Source of the DNA: Alcaligenes aquatilis
Lineage (GTDB): Bacteria > Pseudomonadota > Gammaproteobacteria > Burkholderiales > Burkholderiaceae_B
DNA length: 64,000 bases
Direction of reading: 5' to 3'
NCBI RefSeq assembly: GCF_003076515.1
Contig: NZ_CP022390.1
Coordinates: 1,488,001 to 1,552,000, forward strand
Shown here: piece by piece, positions 1 through 8,759 of the stretch
How positions within the stretch are numbered: position 1 is the stretch's first letter
How the letters are laid out: each line of letters opens with the position of its first letter
The notes under the pieces: generated by a model
Databases searched by the model: none
Told to the model about the DNA's origin: nothing
What the model saw: the letters and a program-made list of their open reading frames with translations, nothing else
Position numbers and translations under genes: made by a program

Positions 1-1628
1 CCCACAGTCAGCGTGCCAGCGTTCAACACACCCTGGTGTCCGAAAACCTGATTGGAGATCTTTTGGGTATCCTGCACTTCGAAGGACAAGCCCTTGGCAT
101 CGCTCAGGATACCGGCATCACCCACCTGACCACCGGATTCTGCGTAGAAAGGGGTAGCATCCAGAACCACTACCGCTTGCTGGCCCTGGGCCACGGACTG
201 CACAGAGGTGCCGTCCACATACAAGGCGGTAACCGTGCCGCTACCTTCCAGAGTGGTGTAACCATCAAAGCGGGTTTGCACGCCGGAGTAGCTCAGGCCT
301 TCGGCTGTTTTGAACTTGCCCGAAGCGCGTGCCATCTGACGCTGGTTTTCCATGGCGACTTCAAAACCGTCCAGATCGACCTCGATGCCACGCTCGCGGC
401 AGATGTCGGCGGTCAGGTCCACAGGGAAACCGTAGGTGTCGTACAAGGTGAACAGCGTCTGGCCGTCCAGCTTGGCATTCTCTGGCAGGTTGGCCAAAGC
501 GCCTTCCAGAATACGCATGCCGTTTTCCAGCGTTTCGCTGAAACGCTCTTCTTCCTGGCGCAGCACTTGTTCGATACGCTCGCGCTGGCTAATCAGCTCG
601 GGGTAGGCTTCGCCCATGGTCTGGCCCAAGTCCTGCACCAAACGGTAAAAGAACAAGCCCTTCTGACCCAGCTTGTGGCCGTGACGCAGGGCACGGCGAA
701 TAATACGGCGCAGCACATAGCCACGGCCTTCATTGCTGGGGATGACCCCATCAATGATCAAGAAGCTACAAGCACGGATGTGGTCAGCAATTACCTTGAG
801 CGAGTTATTGCTCAAGTCGCTAGTCTTGGTTTCGCGTGCGGCGGCCTGAATCAGGGATTGGAACAGGTCGATTTCGTAGTTGGAGTGCACGTGCTGCAGC
901 ACAGCCGAAATACGCTCCAGGCCCATGCCGGTGTCCACACAAGGCTTGGGCAGCGGTGTCATGGTGCCGTCGGCGGAACGCTCGAACTGCATGAACACCA
1001 GGTTCCATACTTCAATGTAACGATCGCCGTCCTCTTCAGGCGATCCGGGAGGACCACCCCAGACATCGGCGCCGTGGTCGTAAAAAATTTCCGAGCAAGG
1101 ACCACAGGGGCCGGTATCGGCCATCTGCCAGAAGTTGTCCGAGTTGTAACGCACGCCGCCCTTGTCGCCGATGCGGATGATGCGCTCTTTGGGCACACCA
1201 ATTTCCGAGGCCCAGATATCGTAGGCCTCATCATCTTCCTGGTAGACGGTGACCCAGAGTTTTTCTGCAGGCAGTTGGTAAACCGTCGTCAGCAGTTCCC
1301 AGGCATAGCGAATAGCGTCTTGCTTGAAGTAATCGCCAAAGCTGAAGTTGCCCAGCATTTCAAAAAAGGTGTGGTGGCGGGCGGTGTAGCCCACGTTTTC
1401 CAGGTCATTGTGTTTACCACCGGCACGAACACAGCGCTGAGAACTGGTCGCACGCTTGTAGGGGCGGGTCTCTTTACCCGTGAACACGTCTTTGAACTGC
1501 ACCATCCCTGCATTCGTGAACAGCAAGGTAGGGTCATTCCCTGGAACCAAGGAAGCCGAGGAAACGATGTGGTGTCCCTTGGATTCAAAAAAAGAAAGAA
1601 ACTTCTGACGAATTTCTGAGGTTTTCAT
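1..1628 (-). CDS. alaS: alanine--tRNA ligase (partial, 3' end beyond window)
   Basis: Charges tRNA-Ala with alanine in the cytoplasm. I read the reverse strand from ATG at 1628: the protein begins [20 protein letters not shown] and runs open to position 1, about 542 residues. That covers the class II catalytic core ([20 protein letters not shown]; later [13 protein letters not shown] and the [11 protein letters not shown] stretch) and the start of the editing/beta-barrel part. The family is usually about 870 residues, so the C-terminal third lies left of the window. No clear Shine-Dalgarno precedes the start, but the N-terminus matches the family well. It is followed, in reading direction, by nothing visible here; upstream lies a 284-bp gap before puuE. 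The long open frame on the opposite strand is a shadow. Confidence 0.97.
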   Translation of the reverse strand, partial: MKTSEIRQKFLSFFESKGHHIVSSASLVPGNDPTLLFTNAGMVQFKDVFTGKETRPYKRATSSQRCVRAGGKHNDLENVGYTARHHTFFEMLGNFSFGDYFKQDAIRYAWELLTTVYQLPAEKLWVTVYQEDDEAYDIWASEIGVPKERIIRIGDKGGVRYNSDNFWQMADTGPCGPCSEIFYDHGADVWGGPPGSPEEDGDRYIEVWNLVFMQFERSADGTMTPLPKPCVDTGMGLERISAVLQHVHSNYEIDLFQSLIQAAARETKTSDLSNNSLKVIADHIRACSFLIIDGVIPSNEGRGYVLRRIIRRALRHGHKLGQKGLFFYRLVQDLGQTMGEAYPELISQRERIEQVLRQEEERFSETLENGMRILEGALANLPENAKLDGQTLFTLYDTYGFPVDLTADICRERGIEVDLDGFEVAMENQRQMARASGKFKTAEGLSYSGVQTRFDGYTTLEGSGTVTALYVDGTSVQSVAQGQQAVVVLDATPFYAESGGQVGDAGILSDAKGLSFEVQDTQKISNQVFGHQGVLNAGTLTV

Positions 1629-1815
1629 TACATGCAACGCGATGGAAAATTTAACTGCCTATTATAAGACGATCAGCCTTGCAGCCCATGCGCGCGCTGC
1701 GCTGGCACAACACCTGCCGCCCCGGCATAGCAGTGAGAAGCCCGGACGCCACACTCCCTTTACGAGCGGCTGCGTAAGCGTCAGATAGTACTGTTTTCAG
1801 CGGGCAGAAACAACA

Positions 1816-1839
1816 ATTCCGACCCTGGCGAGTCGGAAT
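1816..1839 (-). terminator. inverted repeat downstream of puuE, possible terminator
   Basis: ATTCCGAC (1816-1823) pairs with GTCGGAAT (1832-1839). On the reverse strand it is followed by a T-rich but interrupted tract (TTGTTGTTT). It lies about 75 bp beyond the puuE stop. A second hairpin, GGCCAGG (1880-1886) with CCTGGCC (1897-1903), sits between it and puuE without a T tract. Together they probably end the gntR-puuE transcript. Nothing else is seen in 1629-1912. Confidence 0.35.
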
Positions 1840-1912
1840 GTGAATGCACCCTGCTCAGATTCAGGATGTTGTCTTGATGGGCCAGGAGGCATGAACCCTG
1901 GCCCTGCCCCGA

Positions 1913-2845
1913 TCAGGCCTTGGGCTGATAGGGATGATGCTCGGCCCAGTGGCGAGCAATATCCACACGACGGCACACCCAGACACGCTCATGCGATTGC
2001 ACGTAATCCAGGAAACGCTGCAAGGCGCGGAAACGGCCAGGACGGCCGATCAGACGGCAATGCAAACCGATGGACAGCATCTTGGGAGCCTCTTCGCCTT
2101 CCTCGTAAAGCACATCAAACGCGTCTTTCAGGTAGGAGAAGAAATGATCGCCAGTGTTAAAGCCCTGAGGAGCCGCAAAGCGCATATCATTGCTGTCCAG
2201 GGTGTAAGGCACGATCAACTGAGGCTTGACAGTATTGTCGCTGAGCTGAACCTCGGCCCAGAAAGGCAAATCGTCACCGTAGTAGTCGGAGCTATACAGG
2301 AACTGGCCCTCTTCAGCCACCAGACGCAATGTATTTGGGCTATCGCGACCGGTGTACCAGCCTTCGGGATGGTGGCCCAGCAAGTCCGTCAGCACTTTCA
2401 CGCACTGGCGCATATGCTCGCGCTCGACTTCTTCGGACACGTTCTGGTAGTGAATCCAGCGGTAGCCATGGCAAGCGATCTCATGACCCAGGCGCACGAA
2501 TTCCTGAGCCAGCTCGGGATGACGCTCCAGCGCCATGCCCACCCCAAACACGGTCATGGGCAGGCCACGCTTTTCAAACTCGTTCAGAATCCGCCAGACA
2601 CCAGCACGCGAGCCGTATTCGTAAATGGACTCCATGGATAAGTGACGGTCCGGGTAAGCGGCTGCACCAATAATTTCAGACAAAAACTGCTCAGAGCCCG
2701 GGTCACCGTGCAGGACGCAATTCTCGCCGCCTTCTTCATAGTTCAAGACAAACTGCACCGCAATGCGCGCCCGATCAGGCCATTGTGCATGGGGCACGTT
2801 TTTACCGTAACCGACCAGGTCACGAGGGTACTTGCTCAAGGACAT
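1913..2845 (-). CDS. puuE: PuuE-type allantoinase (polysaccharide-deacetylase fold)
   Basis: Cofactor-independent allantoinase of the PuuE family, hydrolysing allantoin to allantoate in purine breakdown. The protein begins MSLSKYPRDLVGYGKNVPHA and has the family blocks FVLNYEEGGENCVLHGD, YEYGSRAGVWR, EIACHGYRWI and WYTGRDSPNT. Length is 310 residues, as usual for the single-domain form; there is no fused OHCU decarboxylase. The start at 2845 was chosen over 2884 because CGGAGA sits about six bases upstream and homology starts there. It lies 11 bp downstream of the GntR gene, so the two are probably cotranscribed, divergent from uraH-puuD. A general polysaccharide deacetylase is unlikely given the context. 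Confidence 0.93.
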   Translation of the reverse strand: MSLSKYPRDLVGYGKNVPHAQWPDRARIAVQFVLNYEEGGENCVLHGDPGSEQFLSEIIGAAAYPDRHLSMESIYEYGSRAGVWRILNEFEKRGLPMTVFGVGMALERHPELAQEFVRLGHEIACHGYRWIHYQNVSEEVEREHMRQCVKVLTDLLGHHPEGWYTGRDSPNTLRLVAEEGQFLYSSDYYGDDLPFWAEVQLSDNTVKPQLIVPYTLDSNDMRFAAPQGFNTGDHFFSYLKDAFDVLYEEGEEAPKMLSIGLHCRLIGRPGRFRALQRFLDYVQSHERVWVCRRVDIARHWAEHHPYQPKA

Positions 2846-2856
2846 ACCGTCTCCGT

Positions 2857-3612
2857 TTAGCGTTTTACGCTGAGGGCCAGCCAAGGATCGGCAGCATTGC
2901 CATCACCCGCTTCGCTCATGCGATGTTCACAATCACTTAAGTGATGATGCATAGCCAGATGCGCGCCTTCGGCATCGCCCTGACTAAGCTTGTCCAAAAT
3001 CTCTTTGTGCTCGTAAAACGAACACGCCTGTTCGCCCGGTGTATCGTGATACGCAATGATGAGCGTGGTGCGGGCGCACAAGGTGTGCATCAACTCGGTC
3101 AGTTCATCATTGCCAGCGCAGCGCGCCAGCATCACATGAAACGCATTGGACAGGCGCAACCAGCTGATGCGGTCGCCATTTTCAAAAGCGTGCTGTTCAC
3201 GTTCCACCATTTCATACAGGCCAGCCAAACGCTCCGGCAGATCCGGGTAGCTGATCAGTTTTTTCAGAATCAGCGCTTCCAGGTCTCGTCGCAGTTCAAA
3301 CACATCCCGTGTCTGTTTGGCCGTCGGCTTCCAGATAAAAGCACCCCGATTGGGTTCGATAACCACAATCTTGTCGTGTTCGAGGGCTGCCAGCGCCGCA
3401 CGAACGGTCGCCCGCGAACACTCGAAAATCGTGCATAGCGTGGCTTCCGTCAGTTTGGTTCCAGGCAAAAGACGGCGGTCAACGACCGCATCGAAGATCT
3501 GGCTATAAACACGCCCGACCTCGCTATCTGCCATGCCTCCCTCTAGCAGCGAGGAGGCGCTGGGCGCTTGGGATTCACTGCTCATCCCCTCTTGCCGCCG
3601 TATCTGAAGCAT
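2857..3612 (-). CDS. GntR/FCD-family transcriptional regulator of the urate locus
   Basis: Likely a repressor of the urate genes. Residues about 32-100 form the winged helix-turn-helix (VGRVYSQIFDAVVDRRLLPG, then CSRATVRAALAALEHDKIV), and the remainder is an all-helical FCD ligand domain with the expected histidine- and acid-bearing segments (SNAFHVMLARC, FYEHKEILDKL, HHHLSDCEHRM). Length 251 is typical. The start at 3612 has GAGAA five bases upstream; an alternative ATG at 3585 has purines directly abutting it and would give 242 residues. It is divergent from uraH; a promoter and palindrome lie in the shared region. The inducer is not known from sequence; urate or a downstream intermediate is an inference from context. 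Confidence 0.88.
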   Translation of the reverse strand: MLQIRRQEGMSSESQAPSASSLLEGGMADSEVGRVYSQIFDAVVDRRLLPGTKLTEATLCTIFECSRATVRAALAALEHDKIVVIEPNRGAFIWKPTAKQTRDVFELRRDLEALILKKLISYPDLPERLAGLYEMVEREQHAFENGDRISWLRLSNAFHVMLARCAGNDELTELMHTLCARTTLIIAYHDTPGEQACSFYEHKEILDKLSQGDAEGAHLAMHHHLSDCEHRMSEAGDGNAADPWLALSVKR

Positions 3613-3633
3613 AGAATTTCTCGTTATTGACTA

Positions 3634-3685
3634 TTGACAATTATTCGGTACCCCGACAAAATCGTCAACATAAATTGTCGACAAT
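3634..3685 (+). promoter_or_regulatory. uraH-puuD promoter and candidate GntR operator
   Basis: TTGACA (3634-3639), a 17-bp spacer and CAAAAT (3657-3662) give a plausible sigma-70 promoter reading towards uraH. The perfect 12-bp palindrome ATTGTCGACAAT (3674-3685) lies just past the predicted start, where a bound repressor would block transcription. A related ATTGACAAT lies at 3633-3641, overlapping the -35. Operator assignment to the adjacent GntR protein is inferred from position. Confidence 0.45.
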
Positions 3686-3817
3686 CTGATTCCTCAAACA
3701 GAGCGACAGTTTCGGGGCCTCAACCCAGCGCACTGATCCTTGCACCGTTGGCCCCCGGCCGGTTCTCAAAACTGGGCTCGCTGGACCTTTTTTGATCACC
3801 ATAAACCGGAGACATTT

Positions 3818-4171
3818 ATGGGAAAGCTATCAACCCATGTCCTTGACACGACTCAAGGACGCCCAGCCAGCGGCGTGCGCGTCGATCTTTATTCCATCGA
3901 AAACGATCAACGTACTCTGATCAAAACCACTCACACCAATAGCGACGGTCGCTGTGATGAGCCCCTGCTGCAAGGCGAGGCCATGCACACGGGCGTTTTT
4001 GAACTGGTGTTTCATGCAGGTGACTACTTTGCCGCCAGCGGTGTGACTCTGCCCGAGCCACGCTTTGTGAATCAGGTCGGCATTCGCTTTGGTATCGCTG
4101 ATGCCAATGCCAATTACCACGTACCTCTGGTCGTGACCCCCTGGTCCTGGTCCACCTATCGCGGCAGCTGA
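3818..4171 (+). CDS. uraH: 5-hydroxyisourate hydrolase (transthyretin-like)
   Basis: Hydrolyses 5-hydroxyisourate, the product of urate oxidation, to OHCU. The 117-residue protein starts MGKLSTHVLDTTQGRPASGV and ends in the family signature YRGS; the internal HVLD histidine, the SDGRCDEP arginine and the C-terminal tetrapeptide are the known active-site elements. Start 3818 was preferred to an in-frame ATG at 3740 because CCGGAG lies about seven bases before it and no homology lies upstream. No signal peptide, so it is cytoplasmic. puuD follows after 58 bp on the same strand, which fits one transcript handling consecutive steps. Confidence 0.96.
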   Translation: MGKLSTHVLDTTQGRPASGVRVDLYSIENDQRTLIKTTHTNSDGRCDEPLLQGEAMHTGVFELVFHAGDYFAASGVTLPEPRFVNQVGIRFGIADANANYHVPLVVTPWSWSTYRGS

Positions 4172-4229
4172 TCGCGTATCCAAGTCGACTTTTCGCTTCT
4201 ATACGAAACCACTCTGATACGAGATCTTT

Positions 4230-5462
4230 ATGTACGCTTACCTACTTGAGTACGGCAACCTGCTGCTGCGCTGGTTGCACGTAATTGCGGCCGTCGCCTG
4301 GATCGGCGAGTCCATCTACTTTGTGATGCTGGACAACGGCCTGAAACCGCCTAAAGGCGAAGAAAGCAAGAAACGCGGTGTGTTTGGCGAGATGTGGGCT
4401 GTCCACGGCGGCGGCTTCTATCACAACCAGAAATACCTGACCAACCCGGCCGAACTGCCTGATGACCTGCATTGGTCTTTCTGGAAGTCCTACACCACCT
4501 GGTTGTCCGGTTTCTTCCTGTTCGCCCTGCTCTACCTGACCAAGCCCGAGTTCTATCTGGTCAACCCCAACAGCCCCTGGGAATGGGCGGCTCAAATGAC
4601 CGGTACCCAAGCCAACGTCATGGCTATTGCCTTCCTGGTACTGGGCTGGGTGGTCTATAACGGCCTGTGCCGCTTGATCAGCCCCAACATGAACCGCGAC
4701 GGTCTGCTGAGCGTGGCCGTGGCCATCATGATGGTGGTCGTGGCTTACCTGAGCGCGCACATCTTCTCGGGTCGTGCTGCTTTCTTGCTGACTGGCGCTG
4801 TCATGGCCACCAGCATGTCGGCCAACGTGTTCTTCTGGATCATTCCCGGCCAACGCCGCATGGTCAAGGCACTGAAAGCCGGTGAAGCCCCCAACCCTCT
4901 GGATGGCAAGCGCGGCAAACAGCGTTCGGTACACAATACCTACTTCACGCTGCCCGTCCTGCTGCTGATGCTGAGCAACCACTACTCGTTCACGTATAAC
5001 AACCCTAATGCGTGGATCATCATGGTGCTGTTCATCTTTGCCGGCGCCCTGATCCGTCAATACTTCGTGCTGATGCACGCTGGCATCAAAAAGCCTGCCT
5101 ACCCGGCTGCCGGTGTTGTGCTGCTGCTGATCGTGGGCTACCTGGCTGCACCTGCCAGCCTGAAAGGTGACGTTGCCAGTGCTCCCGCAGCCGCTAACGG
5201 CGCAGAAACCGTCAACGTTGCACGCATCCAGGAAATCATGGATGCCCGATGTGTTCAGTGCCACGCGGCCAAACCCAATGCCGACTTCGGCTTTACGGCT
5301 GCCCCTGCCGGCATGTTGCTCGATACCATCGACAACACGGTGCTGCACGCCGAACAGGTGAAAACCGTGGTGCACTCCAAGTACATGCCCCTGGGCAACA
5401 TGACGCAAATGACCGACGAAGAGCGTGCTGCCATTGCCGCTTGGAGCGGTACCCGCGACTAA
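4230..5462 (+). CDS. puuD: urate hydroxylase PuuD, membrane protein with C-terminal cytochrome c domain
   Basis: Oxidises urate to 5-hydroxyisourate at the membrane, passing electrons to the respiratory chain rather than to oxygen directly. The 410-residue protein has about eight hydrophobic segments (residues 10-32, 91-104, 128-150, 158-180, 185-206, 238-252, 261-282, 292-310) and a C-terminal cytochrome c domain with CVQCH at 341-345 and a candidate axial Met in YMPLGNM (386-391). The N-terminal GNLLLRWLHVIAAVAWIGES block is characteristic of the family. It follows uraH and is ended by a strong terminator. It would have to be supplied with haem by the general cytochrome c maturation system. 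Confidence 0.95.
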   Translation: MYAYLLEYGNLLLRWLHVIAAVAWIGESIYFVMLDNGLKPPKGEESKKRGVFGEMWAVHGGGFYHNQKYLTNPAELPDDLHWSFWKSYTTWLSGFFLFALLYLTKPEFYLVNPNSPWEWAAQMTGTQANVMAIAFLVLGWVVYNGLCRLISPNMNRDGLLSVAVAIMMVVVAYLSAHIFSGRAAFLLTGAVMATSMSANVFFWIIPGQRRMVKALKAGEAPNPLDGKRGKQRSVHNTYFTLPVLLLMLSNHYSFTYNNPNAWIIMVLFIFAGALIRQYFVLMHAGIKKPAYPAAGVVLLLIVGYLAAPASLKGDVASAPAAANGAETVNVARIQEIMDARCVQCHAAKPNADFGFTAAPAGMLLDTIDNTVLHAEQVKTVVHSKYMPLGNMTQMTDEERAAIAAWSGTRD

Positions 5463-5513
5463 TGCAGAACAAGGCTCAAGCCTGACCGAGCGACAAGCTC
5501 CGTGGTCTCTTTC

Positions 5514-5550
5514 AACCCCGATCTGATGAAAATCACGTCGGGGTTTTTTC
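5514..5550 (+). terminator. rho-independent terminator of uraH-puuD
   Basis: AACCCCGA (5514-5521) pairs with TCGGGGTT (5538-5545); an inner TGAT/ATCA pair closes a GAAA tetraloop; six T's follow. It lies about 50 bp after puuD. The 160 bp from here to the end of the PilP-like gene hold nothing I can identify. Confidence 0.9.
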
Positions 5551-5708
5551 TTTCTCAAGGACTGTGGGGAAACGCGCCAGATCTGCGACTTGACGGGCTC
5601 CTGGCCTTGAGGAGTCAATGACATACAGGCTCAAGGATATACGGGCTGGAAAACTGAATCATGGTGACTTTGAAAGCTCGAGTTTGGCTAGACGCATCCC
5701 CCCGGGCC

Positions 5709-6545
5709 TCAGGAAGGCAAACAGAGTTTTATGGATTGAACTTCCGGCTGCGACTGCTGAGCCTGATCCGAGGCGGTTGACAGATTCAAAGCCTGAGCCT
5801 GTCCCCGACTGTGGCTTTGGCTTTGGCTTTGGCTTTGGCTTTGGCTTTGGCTTTGGCTTTGGCTTTGGCTTTGGCTTTGGCTTTGGCTTTGGCTTTGGCT
5901 TTGGCTTTGGCTTTGGCTTTGGCTTTGGCTTTGGCTTTGGCTTTGGCTTTGGCTTTGGCTTTGGCTTTGGCTTTGGCTTTGGCTTTGGCTTTGGCTTTGG
6001 CTTTGGCTTTGGCTTTGGCTTTGGCTTTGGCTTTGGCTTTGGCTTTGGCTTTGGCTTTGGCTTTGGCTTTGGCTTTGGCTTTGGCTTTGGCTTTGGCTTT
6101 CAGCATGTTCCCGGGGCAGCCCTATTTCAAGCTCAATACAGCGACTATCTAAAGACAAGAGGCGCATTTGCCTATCTCGCTCGCGCCCTATCGGCCATAA
6201 CTGTCCTTGCTGAAACAGGAGCAGGCGCTGCCCATGCTGCACCTCAGCCAGCAAGCGCGTATCCCGCCCATAGACAGCTTTCAGTTTTAATCCAGGAATA
6301 GCTTTGCTCGATCTGCTCTTGTCCACGTCCGGTTGAGCCAAACCCGCCCCCTCCTGCCCCTCTAATGGCCTGGAACATGAGACCATGTTCTGTCGCGCCT
6401 GCTCGGCCTCCAGCAGCAACATATCGCGCACGACCGAAACCATGGCTTCAGTCGCTTGAGCTGGCAAGCTAAGTATCAGCGCTCCGCCAAACAGAATGCT
6501 CAAATACCTGCGCGCGTTCCTCCTTGCCCGAACCTGCCCACTCAT
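5709..6545 (-). CDS. PilP-like periplasmic protein with a 48-unit Ser-Gln/His dipeptide tract
   Basis: A 278-residue exported protein, last gene of a four-gene pilus-like operon. Residues about 1-33 are a signal peptide (arginine-rich start, then [18 protein letters not shown]). Residues about 75-140 ([19 protein letters not shown], then [20 protein letters not shown]) resemble the beta-sandwich of PilP proteins, which in type IV pilus systems link the inner-membrane complex to the secretin. Residues 150-245 are 47 Ser-Gln pairs plus one Ser-His, encoded by a perfect hexanucleotide repeat; 33 ordinary residues follow. Start 6545 was chosen over 6551 because GGAAGG lies about eight bases away. 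It overlaps the upstream gene by 77 bp. The PilP assignment rests on weak similarity plus gene order. Confidence 0.6.
   Translation of the reverse strand: MSGQVRARRNARRYLSILFGGALILSLPAQATEAMVSVVRDMLLLEAEQARQNMVSCSRPLEGQEGAGLAQPDVDKSRSSKAIPGLKLKAVYGRDTRLLAEVQHGQRLLLFQQGQLWPIGRERDRQMRLLSLDSRCIELEIGLPREHAESQSQSQSQSQSQSQSQSQSQSQSQSQSQSQSQSQSQSQSQSQSQSQSQSQSQSQSQSQSQSQSQSQSQSQSQSQSQSQSQSQSQSQSQSQSQSQSHSRGQAQALNLSTASDQAQQSQPEVQSIKLCLPS
5813..6100. repeat. 48 perfect tandem copies of GGCTTT
   Basis: An uninterrupted 288-bp microsatellite of the hexamer GGCTTT (AAAGCC on the coding strand), lying inside the PilP-like gene. Because the unit is six bases, gain or loss of units keeps the reading frame and changes only the length of the Ser-Gln tract. 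No repeat unit differs from the others, which suggests recent or continuing slippage. The apparent Gly-Phe, Ala-Leu and Lys-Ala frames across it are by-products of the repeat. Confidence 0.99.
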
Positions 6546-7914
6546 CAACATAGCCTTCCAGCTCCACGATAAAAACGCTGCCCAGCAGCGAGGGATAAGA
6601 CTGCGGACTCACTGACAAGCTCAACCTGTCCCACTGCAACTGAGGCAAGTGTGCGGCGAGCAGGTAGGCTGAACGCAAAGGAGACTGACTGCTCCAAGTA
6701 CGACGCCAGGCATCTGGTTCTGATTGATCTCTGGTGCGCCGAGACTCCTTGGCTTGGATCAGAGCCTGTGTCTGCTCCCCAGCCTTTGCTTGCAGCTGTG
6801 TGTCCGCCTGATTCCCGGTTTGAACTTGCCCTGAATACTGAGATTGGTGGTGCGCCTGTGCCCGGGCAAGCGAAAAACGCATAAATGCGGGCTGCAAAGC
6901 CTTCAATTCGGCAATCAGGTTGGCTGATGACTCAACAGGCAGCGTTCGCTGACCTTGTGGCGATGGGCGCTGTTGCTCCTTAGGCAGATAAGTGCGTTGC
7001 ACATGCAATTCAGCCTGCCCTGCCCCTGTCAGCGCCAGCATGTTCGGAGCGCGAGTTTGACGCTGCATGGCCAAACTAAAGCTTTGTACATCTTCAAACC
7101 CATAGCGTGCATGACAGTCCCAAGAAGCCACGCGACGACGGCAGTCCACCTCCTGCAAGCGCCAGCCCACTCCTTGTGCCGGCAGCTCCTCAATCAGATC
7201 CAGAACAGTCTGCGCGCTAGATAGCGGCAATGTATTACCCTGCTCAAGAACCCCTTTGCCAGCAGGCTGTCGTTCAGCCCCCACCCCACGAGAGTCGGCA
7301 GAAAAAACGCCTGCCAGAGCCAGCACCACCAGCAACGGCGCAACAAGCAAGCGAAGAGGGACCTTACTGGGACGCCAAAGCTCTCTGCCGCCTTGACGCT
7401 GCATACAAGCCTGCGCTCGTCTACCCTGCTCCAGGCACACCCATACATCATCGGGTTGCCGCAGTTCACGTATGACGGGATAGCGTTCCTGCATTGCCTG
7501 TCGCAAGGCCTGCACCTGCCCGACCTGTGTCAGCACACAATCGCTGCCTTCCACAACCAAACCCTGCTCCAATGCCAGGAACCACAACAGGCCGGGAGCC
7601 ACGGCCCATAAAAGAAAAACCGCTTCATCAGGGTGATGCACAGCCAGACACGCAGCCGCCGAATAAGCCCGCATATGCCTGCGTTTTACCCGTGTTGGCC
7701 CCTCTTGAACCAATCGCAATATCGAGTGTGTCCGTTTGGAATAGAGCCACCGGTTTTGTACCCAGCCTATTGCTTGTCCTGCTGCCTGCCCTTCCAAGAA
7801 ACAAGCCCAATGCGATTGTGTCGAATTCCGAGTGTGAGTCCAGCGCGCGTCCTGTCCGTGACGTGCCCATTGCAAACCAAACCAATACTCACGCTTGGCT
7901 GTAGAAGCACTCAT
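6469..7914 (-). CDS. PilO-like (type IVb pilus accessory) inner-membrane protein
   Basis: A 481-residue protein with an N-terminal cytoplasmic part (about residues 1-185), one clear transmembrane helix near residues 187-205 (LRLLVAPLLVVLALAGVFS) and a periplasmic remainder. This bitopic layout and its place between a PilN-like lipoprotein and a PilP-like protein match PilO of the R64/TCP-type (type IVb) pili. The N-terminus is rich in aromatic residues (YWFGLQW, THSILRLVQEG). It starts on an ATGA overlap with the preceding gene and has GGAGAG in front, indicating tight translational coupling. Similarity is too low for a firm name; another bitopic secretion-system protein remains possible. Confidence 0.6.
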   Translation of the reverse strand: MSASTAKREYWFGLQWARHGQDARWTHTRNSTQSHWACFLEGQAAGQAIGWVQNRWLYSKRTHSILRLVQEGPTRVKRRHMRAYSAAACLAVHHPDEAVFLLWAVAPGLLWFLALEQGLVVEGSDCVLTQVGQVQALRQAMQERYPVIRELRQPDDVWVCLEQGRRAQACMQRQGGRELWRPSKVPLRLLVAPLLVVLALAGVFSADSRGVGAERQPAGKGVLEQGNTLPLSSAQTVLDLIEELPAQGVGWRLQEVDCRRRVASWDCHARYGFEDVQSFSLAMQRQTRAPNMLALTGAGQAELHVQRTYLPKEQQRPSPQGQRTLPVESSANLIAELKALQPAFMRFSLARAQAHHQSQYSGQVQTGNQADTQLQAKAGEQTQALIQAKESRRTRDQSEPDAWRRTWSSQSPLRSAYLLAAHLPQLQWDRLSLSVSPQSYPSLLGSVFIVELEGYVDEWAGSGKEERAQVFEHSVWRSADT

Positions 7915-8759
7915 TTCTCTCTCCCGCCGCTACCCACAGAGCGGCTAGCTCGCGCACTATCGAAGTACCACAATTCAGGCTGGTGCTTCAACGCTGAACC
8001 CAATGCCTCCAAGCGTTCCGGTGTATCAGTCACCAACAAAGCATGGGGCGGCACCCCAAGCACCTGGACCCTTCCAGCGCGAGATAGAAAAGCTTGTGCC
8101 GTGTCTTGCAGATAAACATGGGCGGCGTTTTCCAGACTTGGCGTTTCAGTCTGCACAGACGTCACAGCGGACTCGAAGGCATTAGCTGCAGGTTTATCCA
8201 AATAAGCAGCATTCACGGCTTTGATCGGCGGTAAAGCAAAGTGACGCGTTTCCGTGCGATATAACTCGATACGCCCTGCCCGATAGCGCCAGCGAATGCT
8301 GTATACCGCGCTGACTTGATTGAGCAACTCCGGCAAGCGTAATTGCTCAAAAACCAGGCTGCCATATTGGGGCGGCACGTCCAACTGATCCCCCACACTG
8401 AGTCGCGGCAAGAAAAGCGCCAAAGGCAGTCGTGCCTCCGGGCTGATGGATACCGTCAGATCCGACAAAAAAGACAGGCGGCGCGCCAGTTCATCCAGAC
8501 CGGGTAAAGGCGTTTCCAAGGAAAAGCTGAATGTCTGTCTGGAACTCATCAGGTCTGGTGAGTCAGCGGCTTGCTGGATGGGCACAGCAGCGCCCAACAG
8601 CCAAGGTCTATCAACAGACTGGGCCGGTGCATCTGTAGGCAGGTCTAACTTGCCAAAAAAAACAGCATCGTCCAGCCACGGCGGGTCAAGGTGATGCTCC
8701 GCTGTTTGCAAAGCACAGCCCGACAACAAAACCAAAAGCAGCAAAAAGAGGTGACTCAT
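7911..8759 (-). CDS. PilN-like lipoprotein with secretin N-domains but no beta-barrel
   Basis: A 282-residue lipoprotein: signal peptide with lipobox LSGC (Cys15), then segments resembling the periplasmic N-domains of type IVb secretins (SFSLETPLPGLDELARRLSFL, then YSIRWRYRAGRIELYRTETR, then VLGVPPHALLVTDTPERLEALGSAL). PilN secretins are normally about 550 residues and end in an outer-membrane barrel; that half is absent. The stop overlaps the next start as ATGA, and the missing half is not present in another frame, so this looks like a settled short gene and not a fresh frameshift. It may form a periplasmic collar, pair with a secretin encoded elsewhere, or be a relic. Confidence 0.6.
   Translation of the reverse strand: MSHLFLLLLVLLSGCALQTAEHHLDPPWLDDAVFFGKLDLPTDAPAQSVDRPWLLGAAVPIQQAADSPDLMSSRQTFSFSLETPLPGLDELARRLSFLSDLTVSISPEARLPLALFLPRLSVGDQLDVPPQYGSLVFEQLRLPELLNQVSAVYSIRWRYRAGRIELYRTETRHFALPPIKAVNAAYLDKPAANAFESAVTSVQTETPSLENAAHVYLQDTAQAFLSRAGRVQVLGVPPHALLVTDTPERLEALGSALKHQPELWYFDSARASRSVGSGGREK

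Noticed and set aside
36..1619. Long + strand open frame opposite alaS
   Set aside because: The reverse strand encodes a clear alanyl-tRNA synthetase; the + frame has no recognisable protein and reflects codon bias of the real gene.
1791..1806. LexA-like site upstream of the alaS start
   Set aside because: CTGT is followed eight bases later by GGCA and not ACAG; half-site only.
5813..6100. Possible CRISPR-like array
   Set aside because: The repeat is a 6-bp microsatellite without spacers and no cas genes are near.
5618..6301. Open frames across the GGCTTT tract giving Gly-Phe, Ala-Leu or Lys-Ala repeats
   Set aside because: Any frame across a stop-free hexamer stays open. Only the Ser-Gln frame continues into a signal peptide and operon context.
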